A DNA stretch of 64,000 nucleotides from CAVVAH01 sp963746175 (GTDB lineage: Bacteria > Actinomycetota > Actinomycetes > JACCUZ01), in assembly GCA_963746175.1 (NCBI GenBank), contig CAVVAH010000001.1, forward strand, positions 1 through 64,000, read 5' to 3'. Shown here in pieces: positions 47,829 to 56,515 of the stretch (its first letter is position 1; each line of letters starts with the position of its first letter). The position numbers and the translations under genes were made by a program. The notes under the pieces are model-generated. The model ran no database searches. It saw only the letters and a list, made by a program, of their open reading frames with translations, and was not told where the DNA came from.

Positions 47829-47866
47829 CCTAGAGTGCCGCCGGCGACTTGGCGGCTCCTTGCGGC
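47829..47866 (-). promoter_or_regulatory. candidate heptamer repeats and -10 before the flavin oxidoreductase
   Basis: On the minus strand GCCGCAA (47866), GCCGCCA (47856) and GCCGGCG (47845) begin 10 and 11 bp apart and are followed by a TCTAGG hexamer (47834-47829). SARP proteins bind direct heptamer repeats one helical turn apart next to a -10, and a SARP-type gene lies just upstream. The match is weak in such GC-rich DNA. Confidence 0.3.
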
Positions 47867-47920
47867 CCACTTGAGGCCACACCGGTGCAGGCCAGCGGCC
47901 CGGGTCGGCCGTCCGGCAGC

Positions 47921-50900
47921 TCAGACCCGGGCGAGAGCGGCCGTCAGCGCCGCGTCGTCGACGGCGCCCAGCCGCTCACGCACCTCGGCCACCGTGCGCT
48001 CGACGACGGCCGGGGTGAGGAACAGCTCCTGGGCCACCGCGCTCGGGCTCGCGCCGGCAGCGGTCAGCTCCGCCACCCGCCGCTCGGTCGCCGTCAGCGT
48101 CACCACGTGACCGTAGTCGGGCGGCGCCGGCAGCCCGTGGGCCGCCAGCTCCGCCGCGCAGCGGGCGTAGTGCCCCGGCGAGCCGCAGGCGGCGGCCCGG
48201 TCCAGCGCCGCGCGCAGCAGCCGCTCCCGCTCCGCCACGTCGGCGGTCACCCGGGCCAGGGCCAGCTCGGCGCAGGCCAGCTCGAACCGCGCCACCGAGG
48301 GCAGCAGCAGGTCGTACGCCTCGCGCAGCATCTCCGTCGAGCCCGGGCCGCCGAGCTCGCCGGCCACCCGCAGCGTCCGGCCGAGCACCGAGGGGGCACC
48401 CCAGTGGCGCGCCAGTGCGACCTCCTCCGCCATCAGCGCCCGGGCCTCGTCGTCGCGGCCGAGGGCGGCGAGCACCGGTGCCTGGTAGGTCCGCCAAGGC
48501 CGCCACACCGGGTTGACGACGGCGGTCTGCAGCTCGGAGGTGCGCTGCAGCCTGGCCAGCGCCTCCTCATGGTGACCCTCCGCCGCGTGCAGGCGGGCGA
48601 CGTTCTCGGCGAACAGCCGGGCGCCGTCACCGATCCGCTGCTGGTCCTCGATCGCGTCGACGTACTTGCGCGCCACGTCGAGCTCGCCGGTCTCGAGCAG
48701 GATGCCGACGATGAACGCCTGACCGTAGGGCACACCCACCGCCGGCGCACCCCAGAGCTCGCTCTGCTCGTTCGAGGTGCGCACCGAGTGCAGCGCCTCT
48801 CGGAGCTGTCCGCGGTGCCAGAGCATGTGGCCGCGCCAGAGGTGCACGGAGAGCGCCGAGAACAGCGATCCGCGGGCGAACGCGTCCGCCAGTGTCCGGT
48901 CCCAGAAGTCGCCCGTGTCGACCTCGCTCATCTCCTGGACGAACGTCGCGACCACCCAGAGCAGGCCCATGTCGGTGCGCTGGAGGTCGCCGCTCTCCAA
49001 GGAGAACTGCGCCAGGCGGATGCACCGGTCCCGGTCGCCGTTGGTGATCAGCTCCTCCCAGGCCAGCGTGGCGGCCAGCATCCGGGCACCGACGCCCTCC
49101 CCGCGCACCTCCGGCGCGCCGACCAGCCACTGCTCCTCCGGCAGGCCGTGCATGTAGCCGCCGATCCGCTCCAGCGCCAGCAGTCCCTGCCGCGCGTCGT
49201 CGAGCTCCGGAGGCACGGCGGCGTACGCGGTACGGGCGAACGCGGTCGACTCGCCGGGACCTCCGGCGAAGACCAGCGTGCGCGCCAGCATGATGGCCAC
49301 CTCGGCCCGCAGCTCGGGGTCGGTCACCGCGTCGTAGGCCTCGCGCAGGTGCGCCACAGCAGCCGGCCCGTCGGTCATCGTGCCGAGCCGGCCGAGCTCC
49401 ACCAGGATCGTGGGTCGCTCGTCGTCGCTGGGGGGCTCCGCCAGCGCCCGCTCCAGCTGCCGGCGGGCCACGTCGGCGGCACCGCGCTCGGCGGCGGTCC
49501 CCGCAGCGGTCCGCAGCACCGCGACGGCGTCGGCCGATCCGCGCCGGGGCGCGAGCATGACGTGCGCGGCCACCTGCTCCGGCGCGGCGCCGTGCCGCCG
49601 GAGCTCGGCCGCCGCGCGCTCGTGGAAGAGCTCGCGCTCGCCGCTGGACAGCGCGCGGTAGACGGCCTCGCCGACCAGCGGGTGCACGAAGCCGAGCGGT
49701 GACTGGTTGCGCACGACCTCGGCGCGGGCGAGGTCGGCGATGGCGCGTGCCGTCGTCGTCTCGTCGTACTGGGCCAGCCCCGCCACCGCCGGGAGCGCCG
49801 CCCCGTCGCCGAGGACGGCGAGTGCGCGCGCCACCTCGGTGCACTCCGCCGGCAGCCGGCCGAGCCGCATGAGCACCATGCTCGACACGGCGCGCGACCC
49901 GATCGCGTTGACGGTGTCGGCGTGCGACGCGTCCGGACGGACCCCCTCGACCTCGAGGGCACGCAGCAGCTGCCGGAGCAGCAGCGGGTTGCCGCCGGTC
50001 GTCCGGTGGCAGGCCTCGACGAAGGAGGGGTGCGCGTGCTCGCCGAGCCGCTGCCGCACCAGGGCCGCCGCGCCCTCGGCACCGAGCGGCCCTGGAGTCA
50101 CCGGCACCGTCGCGTGGTCCTCGGCGAGCTCGGCGAGCAGCGCCTCGTCCTCGTGCGCCTCGCCCGTGCGCAGAGTCGCGACGACGAGCACCCGCAGTCC
50201 CTCCAGCCGCTTGAGCAGGAACGCCAGGGCGCGCACCGAGCCGGTGTCGCACCACTGCACGTCGTCGACCGCGAGCACGACCGGCTGCTGCTCGGCGAGG
50301 TTGACGGTCAGCCAGTAGAGGCCGTGCAGCACCGCGAAGGACCCGTCGGCCCGCGCGGTCGGGTCGGCCGTCACCTCGCCGAAGACGGACGCGGCGGAGG
50401 CCGCGGCGCCGCGCAGCAGCTCGGTACGACGGCCGCTGTCGGCAAGCGTGCCCTCGAACAGCTGCCGGACGGCGCCGAAGCCGAACTCCCGCTCCAGCTG
50501 GCTGCCGCGGGCCGAGAGCACGAGCGCGCCCTGCTCCGCACCCAGCCGGCGGACCTCCTGCAGCAGCCGGCTCTTGCCGATGCCGGCCGGCCCCTGCACC
50601 AGGGCCAGCCGCCCCTGCCCGTCGAGGGCGTCGGCAAGGGCGCCGCGCAGCACCCGCAGCTCGTGGTCGCGCTCCACCAGCTCGTCGGCCGCCGGCACGG
50701 CAGCGGCCGGCGTGGCCGGGGCAGCCGGGGCTCCGGGCGTCGCGGCCGCGGTGCGCTGCGGGGCGTCCAGCGTCGGCGACTGGGCGAGCACCTCGGCCTC
50801 CAGCGCGCGCAGCGCCGGGCCGGGGTCGACGCCGAGCTCGTCGGCCAGGGTGGTCCGGGCCCGCCGGAGCGCGGCGAGCGCGTCCGCCTGCCGGTGCGCC

Positions 50901-51595
50901 CGGTAGAGGGCCAGCACGAGCAGCCGCCACCGCTCCTCGCGCAGCGGGTCGTCGGCCACCAGGCCCTCGATCTCCGGCACCAGGACGGCGGCCTCGCCCT
51001 GCCCGAGCCGGGCGGCCAGGAGCTGCTCGCGGGCCACCGCCCGCAACCCGGTCAGCCGGGCGACCTCGGCGTCGGCCCAGGCCTCGCCGGCATGGTCGGC
51101 GTACGCCGGTCCGCGCCACAGGCCCAGCGCCTCGTCGAGCAGCCGCCGGGCGGCGGCCGGCTCGTCGTCGAGCAGCTGGCCGGCCTGGCGCATGAGCCGC
51201 TCGAAGCGCCACGCGTCGACGGCGTCGGTGTCGACGCGCAGCGCGTAGCCGGGACCCTGCCGGGCGAGCACGCTCTGCCGGTCGCGGGGTCCGCGGTCCG
51301 GCTCCATCCGCTTGCGCAGGTGCGAGACGTACGCCTGCAGGGCACTCGTCGCGCTCGGCGGGGTCGCGTCGCCCCACAGCGCGTCGACCATCCGGTCGGC
51401 GGGCACGACGTCGCCGCGAGCGAGCACCAGCAGGGCGAGCACGGCCCGCTGCCGCGGGCCGCCGAGCTCGAGGCCGGTGCCCTCGCGGGTGGCGACCAGC
51501 TGGCCGAGGACGCCGATCCGGAGCCCGGCGTCGGGCAGCGCCTCGTCGCTGGTCCGGGCACCCGGCACCCTCAGCTGGTCCGACTCCACCGACAT
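47921..51595 (-). CDS. BTAD/SARP-AAA-LuxR transcriptional regulator
   Basis: A 1224-residue regulator with three layers. An N-terminal OmpR-type winged helix (about 25-120) plus BTAD domain (about 124-270) is typical of SARP regulators. An AAA/NACHT-like ATPase has Walker A GPAGIGKS at 335-342 and the Walker B-like VVLAVDDVQWCD. A long TPR-like array is followed by a C-terminal LuxR helix-turn-helix (VTLTATERRVAELTAAGASPSAVAQELF). Having both DNA-binding ends is unusual. ATG 51595 has GGTGGGGG upstream. It is divergent from yaaA, and the flavin oxidoreductase lies 138 bp downstream. Confidence 0.88.
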   Translation of the reverse strand: MSVESDQLRVPGARTSDEALPDAGLRIGVLGQLVATREGTGLELGGPRQRAVLALLVLARGDVVPADRMVDALWGDATPPSATSALQAYVSHLRKRMEPDRGPRDRQSVLARQGPGYALRVDTDAVDAWRFERLMRQAGQLLDDEPAAARRLLDEALGLWRGPAYADHAGEAWADAEVARLTGLRAVAREQLLAARLGQGEAAVLVPEIEGLVADDPLREERWRLLVLALYRAHRQADALAALRRARTTLADELGVDPGPALRALEAEVLAQSPTLDAPQRTAAATPGAPAAPATPAAAVPAADELVERDHELRVLRGALADALDGQGRLALVQGPAGIGKSRLLQEVRRLGAEQGALVLSARGSQLEREFGFGAVRQLFEGTLADSGRRTELLRGAAASAASVFGEVTADPTARADGSFAVLHGLYWLTVNLAEQQPVVLAVDDVQWCDTGSVRALAFLLKRLEGLRVLVVATLRTGEAHEDEALLAELAEDHATVPVTPGPLGAEGAAALVRQRLGEHAHPSFVEACHRTTGGNPLLLRQLLRALEVEGVRPDASHADTVNAIGSRAVSSMVLMRLGRLPAECTEVARALAVLGDGAALPAVAGLAQYDETTTARAIADLARAEVVRNQSPLGFVHPLVGEAVYRALSSGERELFHERAAAELRRHGAAPEQVAAHVMLAPRRGSADAVAVLRTAAGTAAERGAADVARRQLERALAEPPSDDERPTILVELGRLGTMTDGPAAVAHLREAYDAVTDPELRAEVAIMLARTLVFAGGPGESTAFARTAYAAVPPELDDARQGLLALERIGGYMHGLPEEQWLVGAPEVRGEGVGARMLAATLAWEELITNGDRDRCIRLAQFSLESGDLQRTDMGLLWVVATFVQEMSEVDTGDFWDRTLADAFARGSLFSALSVHLWRGHMLWHRGQLREALHSVRTSNEQSELWGAPAVGVPYGQAFIVGILLETGELDVARKYVDAIEDQQRIGDGARLFAENVARLHAAEGHHEEALARLQRTSELQTAVVNPVWRPWRTYQAPVLAALGRDDEARALMAEEVALARHWGAPSVLGRTLRVAGELGGPGSTEMLREAYDLLLPSVARFELACAELALARVTADVAERERLLRAALDRAAACGSPGHYARCAAELAAHGLPAPPDYGHVVTLTATERRVAELTAAGASPSAVAQELFLTPAVVERTVAEVRERLGAVDDAALTAALARV

Positions 51596-51717
51596 GCCCC
51601 CACCGACCCGTTCCGCGCCCGACCGGGGCAGCCTACGGGCGCCGTGCACCGGCGCGGCAGTGATTCGCCCAAGCCTCCCGGAGCGGCGCGAGGAGGTGGC
51701 CGGTAGCGTCGCCCGCC

Positions 51718-52536
51718 GTGCTCGTGCTGCTGCCGCCGTCGGAGGCCAAGGCCACCGGCGGCGACGGGCCGCCGGTCGGCCGGCGACCCGTGCTGAGCAC
51801 GCCCGAGCTGGCCGGACCTCGTGCCGCCCTGCTGGCGGCGGTACGGCGGGCGGCGCGCGCCGACCGGTCCGGGCTGGCCGCCGGGTTGCGGCTGCCGCCG
51901 TCGGCGGTGAGAGCCGCGCTGGCGGCCACGACCGGCGCCGGGTCGGCACCGACCCTCGCCGCTCTGGACCGCTACACGGGGGTCGTCTACCAGGCGCTGG
52001 ACGCCGCCGGGCTCTCGCCGTCCGCCCGCCGTCGTGCGGAGGCGACGGTCGTCGTGACCAGCGGCCTCTGGGGCGTCGTGCGCGGCGGCGACCTGGTGCC
52101 CGACTACCGCGTGCCCGCGGCCGGCACCGTCCCCGGCCACGGCGGGGTGACCGCGCACTGGCGGCGGCCGCTGGCCGTCGCGATGCCGGGGCTCGTGGGC
52201 GACCAGCCGGTGCTCGACCTGCGCTCCACCGACTACCGCGCCCTGTGGCGTCCGGCGGCCGCGCTGCGCGACCAGGTCGTCGCGGTGCGGGTGCTGGCCG
52301 AGCGGCCGACCGGGGCAGTGGCGCCGGTGAGCTACCACGCGAAGTGGGTCAAGGGCCTGGTCGTCGGCCACCTGGTCCGGGCGAGCCGGAGGTACGACGA
52401 CCCGATGGCCGCGCTGGCCGAGGCCGCCGAGGCGCTGGAGCTCCGGGTCGTCGACACCTCGACGTCGACCGACCGGTCCGTCGACCTGGTCGGGCGGTAC
52501 GCCGGGCCGGCCGGCGCCGGCGCCACGACCCGCTGA
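51718..52536 (+). CDS. yaaA: YaaA family peroxide stress protein (DUF328)
   Basis: A 272-residue protein of the YaaA/DUF328 family, which lowers free iron and protects DNA during peroxide stress in E. coli. The opening VLLPPSEAKATGGDG, the DRYTGVVYQAL block and SYHAKWVKGLVVGHLVRASR near the C-terminus are diagnostic. GTG 51718 has no Shine-Dalgarno at normal spacing; TAGCGT at 51704-51709 ends 8 nt upstream, compatible with a leaderless message. Confidence 0.88.
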   Translation: MLVLLPPSEAKATGGDGPPVGRRPVLSTPELAGPRAALLAAVRRAARADRSGLAAGLRLPPSAVRAALAATTGAGSAPTLAALDRYTGVVYQALDAAGLSPSARRRAEATVVVTSGLWGVVRGGDLVPDYRVPAAGTVPGHGGVTAHWRRPLAVAMPGLVGDQPVLDLRSTDYRALWRPAAALRDQVVAVRVLAERPTGAVAPVSYHAKWVKGLVVGHLVRASRRYDDPMAALAEAAEALELRVVDTSTSTDRSVDLVGRYAGPAGAGATTR

Positions 52537-52575
52537 CGTCACGGCGGCGCGGCGTGGCGTCGTACGCTCGCAGGC

Positions 52576-53559
52576 GTGAGCAACCTCGAGCAGCGACCGG
52601 CCGAGAGCGAGGTCTCCGCCGCCGTCCCGCGGCCGCGCGGAGTGCGCCGGGTGCTCGCTCCGCGCGAGGTGCCGCTGGGCGGTCCCCGCGCGATGGTGGT
52701 CCGCCGGACCCTGCCGCACCGCGAGCTGCGGACCGTCGGAGCGTGGTGCTTCCTCGACGACTACGGGCCGCACGACGTGACCGGGACCGCGGGCATGCAG
52801 GTGCCGCCGCACCCGCACACGGGGCTGCAGACCGTGACCTGGCTGCTCGACGGCGAGGTCCGCCACCAGGACAGCCTCGGCAGCGACGCCCTCGTCCGCC
52901 CCGGTGAGCTGAACCTCATGACGGCGGGTCGGGGGATCAGCCATGCCGAGACCTCGCCGGCCGGGGCGACCGGCGCCCTGCGCGGCCTGCAGCTGTGGGT
53001 CGCACTGCCGTCGCGCGACCGTGACGCGGCACCGGACTTCGCCCACCACGACGACCTGCCGACCGTCACGTCGGACGGCGTGACCCTCACCGTCCTGCTC
53101 GGAGCCGTCGCCGGCGAGCGGTCGCCGGCTCGCGCGTACACGCCGGTCGTCGGCGCCGAGGTCCGGCTGGAGCCGGGGTCGCGCACCGAGGTGCCGGTGG
53201 AGCCGGACTTCGAGCACGCGGTGCTCGCGATCGACGAGGTGCTCGTGTCCGGGGAGCGCCTGACGGCGGGGTCGCTCGCCTACCTGCCTCGCGGCAACGA
53301 ATCGCTGCGACTGGCGTCCGGCGAGGCGGGCGGCCGGGCCTTCCTGGTCGGCGGCGAGCCGTTCGGCGAGGACCTGCTCATGTGGTGGAACTTCGTCGCC
53401 CGCAGCCACGACGAGGTCGTCGAGGCCCGCGAGGAGTGGACGGCGGCGGTCGCCGGAGCCGACACCCGGTTCGGCCGGGTGACGGCGTACGACGGGCCGG
53501 CGCTCGCCGCACCCGCGCTGCCCACCAGCCGGCTGCGTCCCCGCCCCAGAACCCCGTGA
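52576..53559 (+). CDS. pirin family protein
   Basis: A 327-residue bicupin. The metal site of the N-terminal cupin is complete: His79 and His81 in PPHPHTGLQTVTW, and His123 and Glu125 in GRGISHAET. Bacterial pirins include quercetin dioxygenases and metabolic regulators; the role here is unknown. TACGCT (52563-52568) ends 7 nt before GTG 52576, no Shine-Dalgarno. The stop codon lies inside a near-perfect 58-nt palindrome. Confidence 0.88.
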   Translation: MSNLEQRPAESEVSAAVPRPRGVRRVLAPREVPLGGPRAMVVRRTLPHRELRTVGAWCFLDDYGPHDVTGTAGMQVPPHPHTGLQTVTWLLDGEVRHQDSLGSDALVRPGELNLMTAGRGISHAETSPAGATGALRGLQLWVALPSRDRDAAPDFAHHDDLPTVTSDGVTLTVLLGAVAGERSPARAYTPVVGAEVRLEPGSRTEVPVEPDFEHAVLAIDEVLVSGERLTAGSLAYLPRGNESLRLASGEAGGRAFLVGGEPFGEDLLMWWNFVARSHDEVVEAREEWTAAVAGADTRFGRVTAYDGPALAAPALPTSRLRPRPRTP

Positions 53560-53610
53560 TCATGAAAGGTCGTGCACGCACGTGCGTGCACGAACCTTCA
53601 TGATCACGGG
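53553..53610. terminator. 58-nt near-perfect palindrome at the end of the pirin gene
   Basis: Two 29-nt arms (53553-53581, 53582-53610) match with only two mismatches and essentially no loop. The pirin TGA (53557-53559) is inside the left arm. It resembles the TGATC-type palindromes at 21309 and 46298. Its most likely job is transcription termination or 3' end protection; a cruciform is possible. Confidence 0.65.
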
Positions 53611-53667
53611 CTTCGTGGGGGCTGGCCGTGGGAACCTGTAGGCCTGCGCGAGAGAGCTGGAGCGACC

Positions 53668-54330
53668 ATGGGCGAGCACTCGGCAGACCACCGGGAGGTG
53701 GAGATGGCGGAGCGGGTGCGCCGGGCCGACGAGCGGGACCGGGTGGCCGACGAGCGGGACCGGGTGGCCGACGAGCGGGACCGGGTGGCCGACCAGCGAG
53801 ACCAGCTCGCCGACGAGCGCGATCACGCCGCGGAAGGTCGGGACCGCACCGCCGACCGTCGCGACCTGCTCAGCGACGACCGTGACGAGCTGTCGATCCG
53901 GCGCGACATCGACGTGATCGCCCTGCTGCGCCGCGCCGAGGCCGCTGACGTGGCGGGCGAGGCGCGCGACCGGGCAGCGGAGGTGCGGGACCGGGCCGCC
54001 GCCGCTCGCCAGGGGGACACGGCGTCGGCCGGCCGGGACCGCGCCGAGTCCGACATCGACCGCTTCCACAGCGGCCGCGACCGGGACATGTCGGCTGAGG
54101 ACCGGGCCGACCTGCTCGCCTCACGTGCGCTGGTGGCCGAGAGGCGGTCCGCCGCGGCGGCCGACCGGGAGTCGGCCGGGCTCGACCGGCTGCAGAGCGA
54201 GGCCGACCGCACCGACGCGGGCAAGGACCGCGACCAGGCGTCGGCCGACCGTGACCTCGCCGAGGCCGACCGCGAGGCGAGCCGGGACCAGCGCGAGCAG
54301 GCCGCCGGCGCGGCTCCTGCCGAGTCCTAG
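53668..54330 (+). CDS. highly charged heptad-repeat protein of unknown function
   Basis: A 220-residue protein built from seven-residue units of the form ADERDRV, with Asp and Arg about half of the composition. The regular spacing predicts long coiled-coil or alpha-helical rods. Repeats of this kind occur in actinobacteria as N-terminal extensions of GGDEF proteins, but no GGDEF or other domain follows here. Three of the units are encoded by identical 21-bp DNA repeats (53728-53790). No signal peptide or membrane helix. ATG 53668 follows GAGCTGGAG. Function unknown. Confidence 0.65.
   Translation: MGEHSADHREVEMAERVRRADERDRVADERDRVADERDRVADQRDQLADERDHAAEGRDRTADRRDLLSDDRDELSIRRDIDVIALLRRAEAADVAGEARDRAAEVRDRAAAARQGDTASAGRDRAESDIDRFHSGRDRDMSAEDRADLLASRALVAERRSAAAADRESAGLDRLQSEADRTDAGKDRDQASADRDLAEADREASRDQREQAAGAAPAES
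53728..53790 (+). repeat. three perfect 21-bp tandem repeats in a coding region
   Basis: The 21-bp unit that encodes DERDRVA occurs three times without change (53728-53748, 53749-53769, 53770-53790). Later units in the gene have diverged. Identity at the DNA level points to recent duplication and possible copy-number variation between strains. Confidence 0.85.
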
Positions 54331-54334
54331 CGCG

Positions 54335-54967
54335 TCAGCCGAGGTCGCGCATGGCCGCGGCGACCGCGTGCGAGCCCGCAGCGGGCTCGGCTGCCAGCCC
54401 GGCGACCACGCCCTCCTGGTCGGCCTCGGGCCGGTTCTGGCTCAGCTTCCACTTGGCCTCGACCCGCGTGACCTCGACCTCGACGCCGACGATCGCCCTC
54501 AGCTGGCCGGCGACGTAGCGCGCCGGGGCGTCGTCGACCGACCACGGCTGGGCCCGGTGCCCCTCGTGCTTGGCGGTGAGCCGCCGGACGAGCGCCTCCA
54601 CCCAGTCCGGGTCGTCGTGGACGGCGAAGCTGCCGTAGACGTGGGCGGTGACGTAGTTCCACGTCGGCACGACGCGACCGTGCTCGCGCTTGGTCGCGTA
54701 CCAGGACGGCGAGACGTACGCGTCCGGGCCGCGCACGATCACGAGCGCCTCACCGAGGACCGGCAGCCGCCACTGCTCGTTGGTCCGCGCGACGTGGCCG
54801 AGCAGCCGTGCCGGCGCGCCGGCGTCGTCCTCGTCGACGACGAACGGCAGCAACGTGGCGCGCAGCCCGTCGGCGGTGCTGGTGACCAGGTCGGCGGCCC
54901 CGTGGTGGCGGAGCAGGTCGCGCACCGCGTCGTCGTCGGGTGGCTCGAAGTGCTTCGGGACGTACAC
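54335..54967 (-). CDS. PaiB-like FMN-binding negative transcriptional regulator
   Basis: A 210-residue protein of the PaiB family (FMN-binding split barrel). MYVPKHFEP at the N-terminus, LLGHVARTNEQW, VSPSWYATK and VPTWNYVTAHVYG are the standard blocks. PaiB in Bacillus represses sporulation and protease genes; here the target is unknown. TACCCT (54974-54979 on the minus strand) ends 6 nt before GTG 54967, leaderless-like. The stop lies 5 bp from the convergent repeat-protein gene. Confidence 0.9.
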   Translation of the reverse strand: MYVPKHFEPPDDDAVRDLLRHHGAADLVTSTADGLRATLLPFVVDEDDAGAPARLLGHVARTNEQWRLPVLGEALVIVRGPDAYVSPSWYATKREHGRVVPTWNYVTAHVYGSFAVHDDPDWVEALVRRLTAKHEGHRAQPWSVDDAPARYVAGQLRAIVGVEVEVTRVEAKWKLSQNRPEADQEGVVAGLAAEPAAGSHAVAAAMRDLG

Positions 54968-55000
54968 GCCCGCAGGGTACGACGCGTGCGCGGGCCCTGG

Positions 55001-55402
55001 TCAGGCCTGCGGCTCGAACGGGGTCGGTGCCCAGTCGGTGCGCAGGACGCAGAACTCGTTGCCCTCCGGGTCGGCGAGCGTCACCCAGCCGAGTCCGTCG
55101 GGCTTGCGGTGGTCCTCGACGAGGGTGGCGCCGAGCCCGAGCAGCCGCTCGACCTCCTCCTCGCGCGACGAGCCGACGGCCTGGACGTCGAGGTGCAGCC
55201 GGTTCTTGACCCGCTTCGGTTCAGGGACGTCGAGGAACAGCAACCGCGCCGAGCCGTCCGGCGCGAAGATCATGCACGCCTCGTGCTCCGGGAGGTTCGG
55301 GTCGGCGGGGTTCTCGACCCAGCCGAGGACGGCGGCCCAGAACAGCGACAGCTCGTAGGCGTTCCGGGTGTCGATCGTCGTGTGCGCGATGCGGCTCACC
55401 AT
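55001..55402 (-). CDS. VOC-family (glyoxalase-like) protein
   Basis: A 133-residue VOC protein related to the one at 4892-5332. Blocks: AYELSLFWAAVLGW, FLDVPEPKRVKNRLHLDV and VTLADPEGNEFCVL. Function unknown; single-domain members often form dimers that bind small ligands. ATG 55402 is preferred over the ORF start 36 nt upstream; CAGCGT ends 7 nt before it. Downstream of the aldo/keto reductase on the same strand. Confidence 0.82.
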   Translation of the reverse strand: MVSRIAHTTIDTRNAYELSLFWAAVLGWVENPADPNLPEHEACMIFAPDGSARLLFLDVPEPKRVKNRLHLDVQAVGSSREEEVERLLGLGATLVEDHRKPDGLGWVTLADPEGNEFCVLRTDWAPTPFEPQA

Positions 55403-55469
55403 GCCGGCGACGCTGCCTGTCGCGGCGCCACTGGTCAACCGAGTTCGGCAGGGTCTCCGCCGAGCCGCG

Positions 55470-56456
55470 CTACCAGCGGTCGTGCACGTGCTCGCGGACC
55501 TGCTCGTCGTACACCTGACGCAGCCCTTCGAGCGTCGCGTCGTCGAGGGGCGCGAGGTCGGCGGCGGCCGCGTTGCCCCGCGCCTGCTCGGCGTTGCGCG
55601 CGCCGGGGATCACCGTCGAGACGCCGGGCTGGTCGACCAGCCAGCGCAGCGCCAGCTGCGCGGTGGTGACACCGGCGGGGGTGAGTGCGGCGACCTCGCG
55701 CGCGGCTCGCACCCCGACGTCGAACGGCACCCCGCTGAACGTCTCGCCGACGTCGAAGGAGCCGCCGTCGCGATTGTAGGTCCGGTGGTCGTCGGCCGCG
55801 AACGTCGTGGTCTCGTCGTACTTCCCGGACAGCAGGCCGGAGGCGAGCGGTACCCGCGCGATGATCCCGACGCCTGCGTCGACGGCGGCCGGCAGCACCG
55901 ACTCGAGCGGCTTGCGCCGGAAGGCGTTGAGGATGATCTGCACGGTGGCGACGTGCGGCCGCGCGATCGCGGTGAGCGCCTCGTCGACGGTCTCGACCGA
56001 GACGCCGTACGCCGCCACCACCTGCTCGTCGACCAGCTGGTCCAGAGCGTCGAAGACGCGGTCGTCGGAGTAGACCGACGTCGGCGGGCAGTGCAGCTGG
56101 ACCAGGTCGATGGTGTCGACACCCAGGTTGCGCCGGCTGCGGTCCAGCCAGCCGCGGAACGCTCCGAGGGTGAACGCGCCTGCCTCGAACGGGTCGGCCC
56201 GCCGACCCAACTTCGTGGCGACCGTGACGCCGTCGCGGCCGCGCTCCCGCACGACCCGGCCGACCAGCGTCTCGCTGCGCCCGTCGCCGTAGACGTCGGC
56301 GGTGTCGAGGAAGGTCACGCCGGAGTCGAGTGCGGCGTGCAGCACGGCCAGGGCGTCGTCCTCGCCGACGTCGCCCCAGTCGGCGCCGAGCTGCCAGCAG
56401 CCCAGCCCGACGACCGACACCTGGCGGCCGGTCCGGCCGAGAGTCCGCTGCTCCAT
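55470..56456 (-). CDS. aldo/keto reductase
   Basis: A 328-residue NADP-dependent aldo/keto reductase with the full tetrad: Asp51 and Tyr56 in DTADVYGDGRSE, Lys82 in TKLGRR and His122 in QLHCPP. C-terminal TTAQLALRWL and VIPGARNAEQA complete the cofactor site. This branch resembles general oxidoreductases of the AKR11/YajO type; the substrate is unknown. TAGGGT (56463-56468, minus strand) ends 6 nt before ATG 56456, so the transcript is probably leaderless. Confidence 0.9.
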   Translation of the reverse strand: MEQRTLGRTGRQVSVVGLGCWQLGADWGDVGEDDALAVLHAALDSGVTFLDTADVYGDGRSETLVGRVVRERGRDGVTVATKLGRRADPFEAGAFTLGAFRGWLDRSRRNLGVDTIDLVQLHCPPTSVYSDDRVFDALDQLVDEQVVAAYGVSVETVDEALTAIARPHVATVQIILNAFRRKPLESVLPAAVDAGVGIIARVPLASGLLSGKYDETTTFAADDHRTYNRDGGSFDVGETFSGVPFDVGVRAAREVAALTPAGVTTAQLALRWLVDQPGVSTVIPGARNAEQARGNAAAADLAPLDDATLEGLRQVYDEQVREHVHDRW

Positions 56457-56515
56457 GTCCCGACCCTAGGCAAGGGGTTCCGGGTGCGCGCGACGGGGCA
56501 TCGGCGCTCGTGCTG

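Noticed and set aside
53553..53610. CRISPR repeat or mobile-element end
   Set aside because: A single palindrome with no spacer array, no transposase and no target-site duplication nearby.
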